A DNA stretch of 52,025 nucleotides from an uncultured Nitratifractor sp. (GTDB lineage: Bacteria > Campylobacterota > Campylobacteria > Campylobacterales > Sulfurovaceae). How positions within the stretch are numbered: position 1 is the first letter of the stretch; each line of letters begins with the position of its first letter. This document shows, in pieces, positions 1 to 8,473 of the stretch. Under the pieces are notes generated by a model. It saw nothing but the letters and a program-made list of their open reading frames with translations, was not told where the DNA came from and searched no databases. Made by a program: the position numbers and the translations under genes. The stretch spans positions 1 through 52,025 of the forward strand of contig CAMZLH010000015.1 in NCBI GenBank assembly GCA_947311565.1, written 5' to 3'.

Positions 1-14
1 AATAACAATGTCAC

Positions 15-90
15 GGTCGCTTAGCTCAGTTGGTAGAGCGCTACCCTTACAAGGTAGATGTCATAAGTTCGAGTCTTATAGCGACCACCA
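15..90 (+). tRNA. tRNA-Val (anticodon TAC)
   Basis: A complete 76-base cloverleaf is visible. The acceptor stem GGTCGCT pairs with the 3' side, the anticodon stem CTACC/GGTAG encloses loop CTTACAA with anticodon TAC, and the T arm carries GTTCGAG. The 3' CCA is encoded at 88-90. It is the first of four clustered tRNA genes, and an identical copy lies at 232-307. Confidence 0.97.
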
Positions 91-121
91 TTAACAAAAT
101 AACTGTTTATAGGTATCTGAT

Positions 122-197
122 GACCCTTTCATCTAGTGGCCAAGGATATTACGTTTTCAACGTAAAAACAGAGGTTCAAATCCTTTAGGGGTCGCCA
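122..197 (+). tRNA. tRNA-Glu (anticodon TTC)
   Basis: Cloverleaf with acceptor GACCCTT pairing to AGGGGTC through one T-G wobble, anticodon stem TTACG/CGTAA and loop TTTTCAA, anticodon TTC. The T loop has GTTCAAA. Discriminator G is followed by encoded CCA at 195-197. It lies between the two identical valine tRNA genes. Confidence 0.96.
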
Positions 198-231
198 AAG
201 TTATTTACGATAGTTTCACAGTTCAAAATAC

Positions 232-307
232 GGTCGCTTAGCTCAGTTGGTAGAGCGCTACCCTTACAAGGTAGATGTCATAAGTTCGAGTCTTATAGCG
301 ACCACCA
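232..307 (+). tRNA. tRNA-Val (anticodon TAC), second identical copy
   Basis: All 76 bases, including the CCA end, are identical to the tRNA at 15-90. The identity runs on for a few flanking bases (AC before, TTAA after), which suggests a recent local duplication or gene conversion. The anticodon is TAC. Confidence 0.97.
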
Positions 308-333
308 TTAAAGTAGTCTTCAGTAGACAGCTT

Positions 334-349
334 ACAAAACTAGTTTTGT
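334..349. repeat. 16-bp perfect palindrome between tRNA genes
   Basis: ACAAAACTAGTTTTGT is its own reverse complement. It lies 26 bases after the second tRNA-Val and 49 before tRNA-Asp. It could be a short terminator stem, although no T-run follows, or a protein-binding site. No function is shown. Confidence 0.4.
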
Positions 350-398
350 TTAGACAAAATTGAGTTTATTTCTTTTCAGCCTTTTATTAGGTTTAGGT

Positions 399-475
399 GC
401 GGCGGTAGTTCAGTTGGTTAGAATACCTGCCTGTCACGCAGGGGGTCGCGAGTTCGAGCCTCGTCCGCCGCGCCA
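399..475 (+). tRNA. tRNA-Asp (anticodon GTC)
   Basis: A 77-base cloverleaf. Acceptor GCGGCGG pairs with CCGCCGC, the anticodon stem CCTGC/GCAGG encloses loop CTGTCAC with anticodon GTC, and the T arm carries GTTCGAG. Discriminator G is followed by encoded CCA at 473-475. It is the last of the cluster, 75 bases before znuA. Confidence 0.97.
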
Positions 476-550
476 TACAATGTCTATTGAATCATTAAAA
501 CTTCAACATAGTATTAACGCTTTTTTGTTACAATCACGAAAAGGATTCTT

Positions 551-1366
551 ATGAGATATATTTTATTTTTTATCATAACAACAGTAGTTATCTTTGCAAA
601 GTTAAGTCTATCTGTTAGTATTCCACCTCAAGAGTATATAGTTAAAGAAATTGCTAAAGATAGAGTAGATATTTTAACAGTAGTAACACCAGGTAATTCA
701 CCACACACATACGAGCCTAAACCTTCTCAGATGGTAAAATTGAGTAATTCAAAGCTATATTTTGCAATTGGAGTAGAGTTTGAAGATGCATGGTTACCTA
801 AGTTTAAGTCTCAAAATAGTAATTTAAAGATTATTCATTGTGATAAAGATATAAAAAAATTAAAAATTTCACACGATAGTAAAATAGAGAATGAGCCTCA
901 TATTTGGCTAAATATTAATAATTTAAAAAAGATATCAAAAGCTACACTAGATGCTTTAGTTAGTGAAGATAGTAATAATAGTAGTTTTTATATAGATAAT
1001 TATAAAGAGTTTATTAAGAGAGTAGAGAGCTTAGATAGTGAAATTAAATCTAATTTAAGAGATATTAAAAATAGAGAGTTTTTAATTTTTCATCCATCTT
1101 GGGGGTATTTTGCAAAAGAGTATAATTTAAAACAGATTGCTATAGAGGCAGAGGGTAAAGAGCCAACACCTAAAGAGTTAATTAAAGTTTTAAAACTTGC
1201 AAAAGAGTATAAAGTAAAAGCTATTTTTGTTCAGCCAGAGTTTTCTCAAAAGAGTGCCAACTTAATAGCTAAAGAGTTGGGTATTAAAGTTATAGAGGTC
1301 TCTCCATTAAAAATAGATATTTTAGAGAATATTCAAGAGTTTACAAAAAACTTACTAGGAGAGTAG
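551..1366 (+). CDS. znuA: zinc ABC transporter, periplasmic substrate-binding protein ZnuA
   Basis: Binding protein of the cluster A-I (ZnuA/TroA) family, which captures Zn2+ (or Mn2+) in the periplasm for the ZnuBC importer. A hydrophobic signal segment spans about residues 3-22. The family hallmark PHTYEPKPSQ gives metal ligand His52, a second His lies in EPHIWLN, and a third in FHPSWGYF. The usual His/Asp-rich loop after the first ligand is nearly absent, so this is a compact 271-residue form. The start is supported by AAAAGGA at 539-545. It forms an operon with znuC, which begins on the next base, and znuB. Metal preference between Zn and Mn cannot be settled from sequence alone; zinc is the likelier choice. 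Confidence 0.88.
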   Translation: MRYILFFIITTVVIFAKLSLSVSIPPQEYIVKEIAKDRVDILTVVTPGNSPHTYEPKPSQMVKLSNSKLYFAIGVEFEDAWLPKFKSQNSNLKIIHCDKDIKKLKISHDSKIENEPHIWLNINNLKKISKATLDALVSEDSNNSSFYIDNYKEFIKRVESLDSEIKSNLRDIKNREFLIFHPSWGYFAKEYNLKQIAIEAEGKEPTPKELIKVLKLAKEYKVKAIFVQPEFSQKSANLIAKELGIKVIEVSPLKIDILENIQEFTKNLLGE

Positions 1367-2110
1367 TTGAAACTATTAGAGGGAAAAGAACTATACTATA
1401 AGTATAGAAAAGATTATGTTTTAGAAGATGTAAATTTTAAATTAAATAGTGGAGACTTTTTTGCAATTACAGGACCAAATGGTGGTGGTAAATCTACACT
1501 TGTAAAAAATATTTTAGGTATATTATCCCCTACAAAGGGTAGTATTGATATATCTTTTGAGGTTAAAAATGGTATAGATATAGGTTATGTTCCGCAAAAT
1601 ACTAACATAAACTTAGAGTTTCCAATTACTGTCTTAGATGTAGTAATGATGGGAAATGGTGCAAAACATAAAAGCATTAATAGAGTATTTAGTTTTAAAT
1701 ATAGTAGTCTTGAAATAGAGTGTGCAAAACATAGTTTGCAAAAAGTTGGAATGGATTGTTTTTTAAATAGCAAAATATCTAATCTTTCAGGTGGGCAGAG
1801 ACAAAGAGTAATGATTGCAAGAGCTATATGTTCGCATCCAAAACTTCTAATATTAGATGAACCAACTTCTAGTATAGATGTGCAGGGTCAAAAAGAGATA
1901 TACTCTTTACTTAAAAAGCTTAACGAAACTATTACAATTGTTGTTGTAACACACGATTTAACAGTAATTTCTAAATATGCAAATAGGGTTCTTTATATAA
2001 ATAGAAGTGGATATATGCACGATTTAAGTAATAAAAATTTTGCACTAAAAGATAATGAACATATATGTGAAGTTGAGTTAATGCAGATGTTAGGAGCAAA
2101 TAATGGCTGA
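1367..2110 (+). CDS. znuC: zinc ABC transporter ATP-binding protein ZnuC
   Basis: ATPase subunit that powers metal uptake on the cytoplasmic face. Walker A is GPNGGGKST near residue 38, the ABC signature is LSGGQRQRV, Walker B is LLILDEPTSS, and the switch histidine lies in VVTHDL. The length (247 residues) is normal for the family. The start is TTG immediately after the znuA stop, with TAGGAG just upstream inside the end of znuA, so the two genes are translationally coupled. The last 8 bases overlap znuB. Confidence 0.88.
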   Translation: MKLLEGKELYYKYRKDYVLEDVNFKLNSGDFFAITGPNGGGKSTLVKNILGILSPTKGSIDISFEVKNGIDIGYVPQNTNINLEFPITVLDVVMMGNGAKHKSINRVFSFKYSSLEIECAKHSLQKVGMDCFLNSKISNLSGGQRQRVMIARAICSHPKLLILDEPTSSIDVQGQKEIYSLLKKLNETITIVVVTHDLTVISKYANRVLYINRSGYMHDLSNKNFALKDNEHICEVELMQMLGANNG

Positions 2111-2921
2111 TATACTACAATATACATTTATACAAAATGCTCTCTTAGCAGCGCTTTTAGTTAGTATAATCACAGGAATTATTGGTAGCTTGATATCTGT
2201 CAATAAGATGACATTTTTAGCAGGAGGAATTGCTCATAGCTCATATGGTGGTATTGGTTTGGCTATCTATTTAGGGTTACCAATATTTTTGGGTGCATCT
2301 ATTTTTGCAATATTTAGTGCAGTATTAATTGCACTAATTAGCTTTAAACAAAGAGAGAGAGTAGATATATTTATAGGGCTTATATGGGCTGTTGGTATGG
2401 CTATTGGTATTATATTTGTAGATTTGACATCTGGATATAATGTAGATTTAATGAGTTACTTATTTGGGTCAATATTGGCAGTAAATAGAGACGATTTAAT
2501 ATTTATGTTTACCCTAATGGTTATTGTTTTACTATTTATACATCTATTTTATAGAGAAATTTTAGCAGTATCTTATGATAGTGAGTATGCTAACTTAAGA
2601 GGTGTAAAAGCAAAAGGTTTTTTTGTTGCTATTTTAGTATTATCAGCTTTAGCAGTTGTAGTTGCAATTAAGGTAGTAGGTTTAATACTAGTTATTGCAC
2701 TTATGACAATTCCAACTTATATAGCAGAGCTTAGTAGCAACTCTTTATATGGTATGATGATCAAAGCATCTGTACTATCTACTATATTTACTATTAGTGG
2801 TTTAGCAATTAGTTACGAGTTTGATATAACATCTGGAGCATCTATTATATTGGTATCTGCAACATTTTTAATACTTTTTTTACTATTTAAAAAAATCTCC
2901 ACCATTACTTCACGCTTTTAA
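2103..2921 (+). CDS. znuB: zinc ABC transporter permease ZnuB
   Basis: Polytopic inner-membrane permease of the ABC-3 family. Its 272 residues are almost entirely hydrophobic segments, about eight helices, with family-typical stretches GGIAHSSYGGIGLA (residues 41-54) and LRGVKAKGFF before the last three helices. It overlaps znuC by 8 bases and closes the znuACB operon. Adjacency to a ZnuA-type binding protein is the main reason for the zinc assignment; Mn and Fe permeases share this family. Confidence 0.87.
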   Translation: MADILQYTFIQNALLAALLVSIITGIIGSLISVNKMTFLAGGIAHSSYGGIGLAIYLGLPIFLGASIFAIFSAVLIALISFKQRERVDIFIGLIWAVGMAIGIIFVDLTSGYNVDLMSYLFGSILAVNRDDLIFMFTLMVIVLLFIHLFYREILAVSYDSEYANLRGVKAKGFFVAILVLSALAVVVAIKVVGLILVIALMTIPTYIAELSSNSLYGMMIKASVLSTIFTISGLAISYEFDITSGASIILVSATFLILFLLFKKISTITSRF

Positions 2922-2955
2922 TATAGTATTACACTATAAATTAAAAGGAGATTTT

Positions 2956-3771
2956 ATGAAAAGAGTAATTTTATTATTAACAATATTTGTTGCATATGCA
3001 TTTGGATACAACTATACAGGCACTTGGATTAACAAGAGTGAAAGTAGTTATAACGATCCTGTAAAGTTAGAGATTAAAGGTACAACAGTTAGACCAGTAA
3101 TAAAAAGAGGCTCAAAAGTTGTAGCACTTAAGAGTAAAAAATCTACAAAAGTTGGTAATGAATTGTTTGAGGCGTGGGGCTTTGGATCTAAAAATTTAGT
3201 TCTTTATATTAAACCAATTAATAGTAATAAGATAAGAGTTACAGAGAAAAAAATATATACCAATAAAAAGGTTGTATATACTAAAACATTTATTTTTACT
3301 AAAAAAGCAGCTCCTGTTAGTATTAGAAAAAGATTTGTAGGAAACTACAGAAGCAGTGGAGCATTTAGTGCAATATCTAGAGTATCTATACAAAATATAG
3401 ATGGTAAAATATTTGTAAGAGCGTGGAAGAGACACAATGGACGAGTAAAACCATTAGGGTCTGCTAGAGCAAAACTATATAATAATAAGCTACATATCAG
3501 ATGGAAAAGAAGAAATCTAGTTGTAAATGCAACTATAAAAGGGTATAACTATAACTCTCGTATAAATAGATATAAAAATTTAGAACTAGATGTAAGAGCT
3601 AAAAATTTAAAAAATGGATTAACTAATAGACAAACAATACAGTTAAAAAGAGGCTCTGTAAAAGTACCACCAAGACCAATTGCAACACCAAGAGCTAATC
3701 ACCCTAGACCAATATACAAAAAAATTAAAATTGGACCAGTTGATCTTAATTTAATGATAAATAGTTACTAA
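2956..3771 (+). CDS. exported, very basic protein with two similar beta-rich halves (unknown function)
   Basis: Not recognised. A clear Sec signal peptide (residues 1-17, cleavage near AFG-YNY) precedes a Lys/Arg-rich mature protein with almost no Cys. The mature part looks like two units of roughly 105 residues. The first starts at YTGTWINK and the second at FVGNYRSS; both continue into a strand with a G-x-x-VR or G-x-IFVRA pattern, a basic K/R-x-G turn and a K-x-x-I strand. This suggests an internally duplicated small beta-barrel. A Pro/Arg-rich linker follows, then a short hydrophobic end. The strong ribosome binding site AAAAGGAG is at 2943-2950. The very high positive charge suggests an acidic partner such as LPS, DNA or peptidoglycan, which is inference only. 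Confidence 0.6.
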   Translation: MKRVILLLTIFVAYAFGYNYTGTWINKSESSYNDPVKLEIKGTTVRPVIKRGSKVVALKSKKSTKVGNELFEAWGFGSKNLVLYIKPINSNKIRVTEKKIYTNKKVVYTKTFIFTKKAAPVSIRKRFVGNYRSSGAFSAISRVSIQNIDGKIFVRAWKRHNGRVKPLGSARAKLYNNKLHIRWKRRNLVVNATIKGYNYNSRINRYKNLELDVRAKNLKNGLTNRQTIQLKRGSVKVPPRPIATPRANHPRPIYKKIKIGPVDLNLMINSY

Positions 3772-3803
3772 ATAGCTTTAGGCAATTAGCCTTTAGCTTA
3801 TGC

Positions 3804-3809
3804 TATAAT
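3804..3809 (+). promoter_or_regulatory. -10 box for the small acidic protein gene
   Basis: TATAAT sits 21 bases before the ATG at 3830, inside an A/T-rich tract, with AAAAAAAGG as ribosome binding site between. No clear -35 is seen, which is usual for sigma-70 promoters in this phylum. Confidence 0.55.
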
Positions 3810-3829
3810 TAGTTAAAAAAAGGTATATT

Positions 3830-4138
3830 ATGGCTTACGAAGAACCACAACCTAAAGAGGGTAGAGAACTACTAAAAATAGATGCAAAGATAGTATCTAA
3901 TGATGATAATACCTTTAGAATAAAAATAAAGAATAGTGAGACTGAAGAGAGTATAGATGTAGATAGTGTAAGAGATTATGCTGAGTATCTAATAAAGAGT
4001 GTTAATAGCTCTTCTTGTGATGATTTTGTAGCAAATTGGCTACCATCTCCAGATGCAAAAAGAGAGCATATAGATTTAATAGGTATGCAGCTTGGAATGA
4101 TGCAGGAGTGGATGGATGAAGAGTTAAAGCAAGAGTAG
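3830..4138 (+). CDS. small acidic cytoplasmic protein, unknown function
   Basis: I do not recognise this 102-residue protein. It has no signal peptide or membrane segment and is strongly acidic. The first half reads as beta strands (ELLKIDAKIVSNDDNTFRIKI) and the second as helices, ending in LIGMQLGMMQEWMDEELKQE. It has its own TATAAT and ribosome binding site and converges on the M15 peptidase gene 32 bases downstream. Codon use matches its neighbours, so it is very likely a real gene. Confidence 0.6.
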   Translation: MAYEEPQPKEGRELLKIDAKIVSNDDNTFRIKIKNSETEESIDVDSVRDYAEYLIKSVNSSSCDDFVANWLPSPDAKREHIDLIGMQLGMMQEWMDEELKQE

Positions 4139-4170
4139 CTTTAACTAGAAATAAGAAGTTTAATTTGGCT

Positions 4171-4791
4171 CTATTTTTTATCAAAATGTTGGTAATCTTT
4201 ACAACATCTCCACGAGCCACCCCATCTAAAGCCATGTCTTTTAAATAGTTTAACTATATATGAGTTTGCTAGCAAAACACCTTTCTGATTAGCTCTTATT
4301 AGATACTTTTTAGAAGCTTCATGAGATGTATATCCATTATTGCTGACATATGGATTCTCTATAGGATTTATATCAATTGCTCTACCATATGTGTGATTAG
4401 ACCACTTTTTTGTTCCATCTACATATCTACAGTTAAAAGCACTTGTATTATCTGCTTCTATAGATGCAAAATCACTTCCTTTATAGTTGCTAACAAGATT
4501 CATTTTTTTAATTGGATATTTAATTTCGTATAGTTTTTTAAATATATCTACAATATCTTTTGCAATTGCCTTATTTACTATAAGTTCACCCCACTGCTCT
4601 TTTTTATTGAAATCTATATATTTTAATTTTATATACCTTAAAGAGTTAAGAGATACTGGACAGTAATTTTTGTAAGAGCCTCCATCTCTCATTCTTTGCT
4701 CAATTTTTGGAGATATTTTAGATATAGAGTATTTAAAATCTGCCAAAAGTAAGCTAGTCGAAATAGAGGTTAATATAATTAGTTTTTTCAT
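4171..4791 (-). CDS. exported M15-family peptidase (VanY/Ply-like D-Ala carboxypeptidase or endopeptidase)
   Basis: Zinc peptidase of the M15 (hedgehog-fold) group, which cuts peptide stems of peptidoglycan in the periplasm. A signal peptide covers residues 1-17 (MKKLIILTSISTSLLLA). The zinc motif SNHTYGRAIDINP supplies His and Asp, and the C-terminal motif near KDYQHFDK supplies the third His and the catalytic acid; GFRWGGSW lies just before it. The length of 206 residues is complete for the M15C-like class. It stands alone on the minus strand. Whether it acts as D,D- or L,D-peptidase cannot be read from the sequence. Confidence 0.78.
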   Translation of the reverse strand: MKKLIILTSISTSLLLADFKYSISKISPKIEQRMRDGGSYKNYCPVSLNSLRYIKLKYIDFNKKEQWGELIVNKAIAKDIVDIFKKLYEIKYPIKKMNLVSNYKGSDFASIEADNTSAFNCRYVDGTKKWSNHTYGRAIDINPIENPYVSNNGYTSHEASKKYLIRANQKGVLLANSYIVKLFKRHGFRWGGSWRCCKDYQHFDKK

Positions 4792-4839
4792 TTTTTTACC
4801 TTTTATTTAATAGCTTCTATTATTTTACCATAAAGGTGG

Positions 4840-4845
4840 TATAAT
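4840..4845 (+). promoter_or_regulatory. -10 box upstream of the TauE-type gene
   Basis: TATAAT preceded by GGTGG, 31 bases before the ATG at 4876. It is positioned to start the transcript that also carries uvrA and polA. Confidence 0.5.
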
Positions 4846-4875
4846 CAACGGTTAAATTTTAAAGTGGAATAGATT

Positions 4876-5631
4876 ATGATTACAATATTAATAGTAGTGG
4901 GAGTATTTATAGGAACTATATCTGGCTTTTTTGGAGTAGGTGGAGGCATGTTATTAATTCCAGTACTACTTACACTTGGCTTTGGTATAAAAGAGGCAAT
5001 TGCAATGAGTGTTGTGCAGATGGTATTTAGCTCTGTATTTGGCTCTTATAGAAATTATAAGTTAGGAAAATTAGTAATTAACGAAGGTATCTGGGTAGGT
5101 ATTGGTGGTATTATTGGTGGTGTTTTAGGTTCTTTTTTTACAGATCTACTGCCTTCAAATACTTTAGAGTATATATTTTTGGCTCTTGTAGTATTTGCTT
5201 TTTTAAGGGTTGCTACATCTAAAAAGTTAAGTGATGATCAAGAAGAGGGTAGCTTTAGCAAACTGACTCTATTTGTAATAGGGATAATTATTGGAACTAT
5301 TGCAATGATGCTTGGTGTTGGAGGGTCGGTAATGCTAACACCTGTACTTATTGGATTTTTGCATTTTTCTAGTAAGAAGGCAGCTACAGCAGGATTGTTT
5401 TTTGTTGTTTTTTCATCAATATCTGGATTAGTTTATAAATTAGTAGCTGGAACATTTAATACTTTAAATTTAGATATTACTTATGCTTTATGTATAGGAG
5501 TTGCTTCTGTTCTTGGCGTTGTGCTGGGCATTAGCTTAAAAGAGTATGTAAAAGATAGTATGCATAAGCAGTTTTTACTTATAATGTATATTGCAATTAT
5601 TGCTTTAACAGTTAAGAAGATTTTGTTTTAA
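4876..5631 (+). CDS. TauE/SafE-family permease (sulfite/anion exporter type)
   Basis: An integral membrane protein of 251 residues with about seven to eight helices. It carries the two internally repeated family motifs: the first after the N-terminus (FFGVGGGMLLIPVL, near residues 18-31) and the second about half way (MLGVGGSVMLTPVL). TauE/SafE proteins move organosulfur or sulfite anions across the inner membrane, but the substrate here is unknown. It ends 9 bases before uvrA, probably in one transcript. Nothing in the neighbourhood indicates a sulfur pathway. Confidence 0.8.
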   Translation: MITILIVVGVFIGTISGFFGVGGGMLLIPVLLTLGFGIKEAIAMSVVQMVFSSVFGSYRNYKLGKLVINEGIWVGIGGIIGGVLGSFFTDLLPSNTLEYIFLALVVFAFLRVATSKKLSDDQEEGSFSKLTLFVIGIIIGTIAMMLGVGGSVMLTPVLIGFLHFSSKKAATAGLFFVVFSSISGLVYKLVAGTFNTLNLDITYALCIGVASVLGVVLGISLKEYVKDSMHKQFLLIMYIAIIALTVKKILF

Positions 5632-5640
5632 GGAAATAGT

Positions 5641-8463
5641 TTGAAAAATAGTATAGATGTATATGGTGCAAAAGAGAATAACTTAAAAAATATAGATGTT
5701 AAAATTCCTAAAAATAGACTTGTAGTAATTACAGGAATTAGTGGTAGTGGTAAGTCGACTTTGGCTTTTAGTACACTATATGCAGAGGGGCAACGAAGAT
5801 ATATAGAGTCTCTATCTAGCTATGCCAGACAATTTTTAGGGCGTGTAGGCAAGCCAGATGTAGATAAAATAGATGGTCTTACACCTGCAATTGCAATTGA
5901 TCAAAAGACCACAAGTAAGAACCCTCGCTCAACTGTTGGGACAATTACTGAAATTTATGATTATTTGAGACTACTTTTTGCTAGAGTTGGTAAGCAGCAC
6001 TGCCATGAGTGTGCTAAACCAATATCGTCTATGAGTGCTAGTGATATTATTACAGAGGTTATGAGGCTACCAGATGGGGCTAAGCTTATAATAATGGCAC
6101 CACTTGTAAAAGAGAAGAAGGGTACTTTTGCGGATATGCTAGAGTCTTTAAGGCATAAAGGCTATGTTAGAGCTATGATAGATGGCGTGATGGTTAGATT
6201 AGATGATGAGATAGAGCTTAGTAAAACTAAAAAACATACAATTAAAGTTGTAATAGATAGGGTAGTAGTTAAAGAGGAGAGTAAAGAGAGAATTGCACAA
6301 GATGTAGAGAAGTCTCTTAATTTAAGCTTCGGAGAGGTAGAGATAGAGGTTGCAAACTATGAAGAAGTAGAGCTAGATAGAAAATATTGGCACTACTCGG
6401 AGCATCTAGCTTGCTTTGATTGTAAGCTTAGTTTTGAGCCACTAGAGCCAGTAAGTTTTTCGTTTAACTCCCCAAAGGGTGCTTGCCCAGCTTGTGATGG
6501 CTTGGGGCTTAGATATATATTAGATATTAAAAAGGTTATAGATAGCGAACTCTCTATTGGTGAAGGAGCAATTAAGATACTTTATGGCTTTAATAAAAGC
6601 TACTATTTTAAGTTCTTAACTGCATTTTGTGAACAACATGATATTGATATAAAAGCCCCATACTCTACACTAGAGGAGCATCAAAAAAAGGCGATAATGT
6701 ATGGTACACCAAATGAGGTTGGCTTTACATGGAAGCGACATAAACTTAAGCGTGTATGGCCTGGTGTTGTAAGAATTGCATATGATATGTCAAGTGACAG
6801 CAAAGATTTTGAAGAGTATATGACTGAAACTGTATGTGATGAGTGTCATGGACATAGGCTTAGACCACGCTCTTTAGCTGTAAAAGTAGAAGATAAAAAT
6901 ATAGCAGATATAATAAATATGCCTATTGAGGAGTCTTATAGTTACTTTTCAAATGAGGATAACTTTTCTCATTTAAGTGATCAGCAAAAGTTAATAGCTG
7001 AGTCTATATTAAAAGAGATAGAAGAGAGGTTGTTTTTTCTATTTGATGTTGGGCTTGGTTATATTACACTTAGTCGTGATGCAAGAACTATCAGTGGTGG
7101 AGAGGCACAAAGAATTAGAATTGCCAGTCAAATTGGTAGTGGATTAACTGGTGTAATGTATGTACTTGATGAGCCAAGTATTGGACTACACGAGAGAGAT
7201 ACCATGAGGTTAATTAGAACTTTGCAATCGCTTCGTGATAAAGGAAACAGTGTAATTGTTGTTGAGCATGATAAAGAGACAATAATGAGTGCAGATCATA
7301 TTATAGATATAGGTGCAGGTGCTGGAAAATATGGTGGAGATGTTGTATTTAGTGGTACAGTAGCTAAACTTAAAAAGGCTAAAACACTTACAGCAGATTA
7401 TCTCTTTGGTAGAGCAGATGTATCTTATCCAACTAAAGAGATATCAGATATATGGTTAGAGGTTAAGGGTGCTACACTTAATAATATAAAAAATTTAGAT
7501 GCTAAAATTCCACTTAGTAACTTTGTATGTATAACAGGTGTAAGTGGTAGTGGTAAGAGCTCTTTAATTTTACAAACTCTATTGCCAACGGCTAGAGAGA
7601 TACTTAATAGAGCAAGAAAGGTAAATAGAGTAGAGGGTGTAGAGATAAAAGGTTTAGAACATTTAGATAAAGTTATATATTTAGATCAGAGCCCAATAGG
7701 TAGGACACCAAGGTCTAACCCAGCTACATATACTGGTATAATGGATGAAATTAGAAAAATTTTCTCTCAAACTAAAGAGGCAGAACTTCGTGGATATAAG
7801 ATTGGTAGATTTAGCTTTAATGTTAAAGGTGGCAGATGTGAGAAGTGCCAGGGAGAGGGTAGAATAAAAATAGAGATGCATTTTTTACCAGATGTATTAG
7901 TAGAGTGTGATACATGTAGAGGAACTAGATACAATGAACAGACACTAGAGGTTGAGTATAAGGGCAAGAATATATCTGATATCTTGAATATGAGTGTAGT
8001 GGAAGCTATGGAGTTTTTAAAGGCTATTCCACCAATAGCATCTAAGCTAAAGACACTTATGGATGTTGGTTTAGAGTATATAACATTAGGTCAAAATGCA
8101 ACAACACTAAGTGGTGGTGAGGCACAAAGAATTAAATTAGCTAAAGAGTTAAGCCGTAAAGATACAGGAAAAACACTATATATATTAGATGAACCAACTA
8201 CAGGACTTCACTTCGCAGATGTAGATAGATTAACAGGGGTACTAAGACACTTAGTTGATTTAGGCAATAGTGTAGTAGTAATTGAGCACAATTTAGATAT
8301 GGTAAAGAATGCCGATTATATTATAGATATGGGACCAGAGGGTGGAGATAAAGGTGGCGTAATAATTGCTACAGGTACTCCATTAGAAGTTGCAAAAAAT
8401 TATAAAAAGAGTGCTTCATATACTGGAGAGTATTTGGCTAAAGAGCTTAGATTAGAAGATTAA
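5641..8463 (+). CDS. uvrA: excinuclease ABC subunit A (UvrA)
   Basis: DNA damage recognition ATPase of nucleotide excision repair; it loads UvrB at lesions. Two ABC modules are evident. Module 1 has Walker A GISGSGKSTLAF near residue 33, signature SGGEAQRIRIA and Walker B YVLDEPSIGLH. Module 2 has GVSGSGKSSL, LSGGEAQRIKLA and YILDEPTTGLH. Zinc-finger cysteine pairs appear as CFDC/CPAC and CEKC/CDTC, and an extra pair CHEC and a CDEC are also seen. 940 residues is full length. The start is TTG with AAGGA upstream. It is followed 10 bases later by polA, pairing damage excision with gap-filling synthesis. Confidence 0.97.
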   Translation: MKNSIDVYGAKENNLKNIDVKIPKNRLVVITGISGSGKSTLAFSTLYAEGQRRYIESLSSYARQFLGRVGKPDVDKIDGLTPAIAIDQKTTSKNPRSTVGTITEIYDYLRLLFARVGKQHCHECAKPISSMSASDIITEVMRLPDGAKLIIMAPLVKEKKGTFADMLESLRHKGYVRAMIDGVMVRLDDEIELSKTKKHTIKVVIDRVVVKEESKERIAQDVEKSLNLSFGEVEIEVANYEEVELDRKYWHYSEHLACFDCKLSFEPLEPVSFSFNSPKGACPACDGLGLRYILDIKKVIDSELSIGEGAIKILYGFNKSYYFKFLTAFCEQHDIDIKAPYSTLEEHQKKAIMYGTPNEVGFTWKRHKLKRVWPGVVRIAYDMSSDSKDFEEYMTETVCDECHGHRLRPRSLAVKVEDKNIADIINMPIEESYSYFSNEDNFSHLSDQQKLIAESILKEIEERLFFLFDVGLGYITLSRDARTISGGEAQRIRIASQIGSGLTGVMYVLDEPSIGLHERDTMRLIRTLQSLRDKGNSVIVVEHDKETIMSADHIIDIGAGAGKYGGDVVFSGTVAKLKKAKTLTADYLFGRADVSYPTKEISDIWLEVKGATLNNIKNLDAKIPLSNFVCITGVSGSGKSSLILQTLLPTAREILNRARKVNRVEGVEIKGLEHLDKVIYLDQSPIGRTPRSNPATYTGIMDEIRKIFSQTKEAELRGYKIGRFSFNVKGGRCEKCQGEGRIKIEMHFLPDVLVECDTCRGTRYNEQTLEVEYKGKNISDILNMSVVEAMEFLKAIPPIASKLKTLMDVGLEYITLGQNATTLSGGEAQRIKLAKELSRKDTGKTLYILDEPTTGLHFADVDRLTGVLRHLVDLGNSVVVIEHNLDMVKNADYIIDMGPEGGDKGGVIIATGTPLEVAKNYKKSASYTGEYLAKELRLED

Positions 8464-8473
8464 AAGGGATTAT

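Noticed and set aside
360-554. A 64-codon open frame over the tRNA-Asp region
   Set aside because: It reads straight through a complete tRNA gene and has no ribosome binding site.
4139-4170. A terminator between the convergent genes at 4138 and 4171
   Set aside because: TTTAACT and AAGTTTAA are near each other but do not form a convincing stem.
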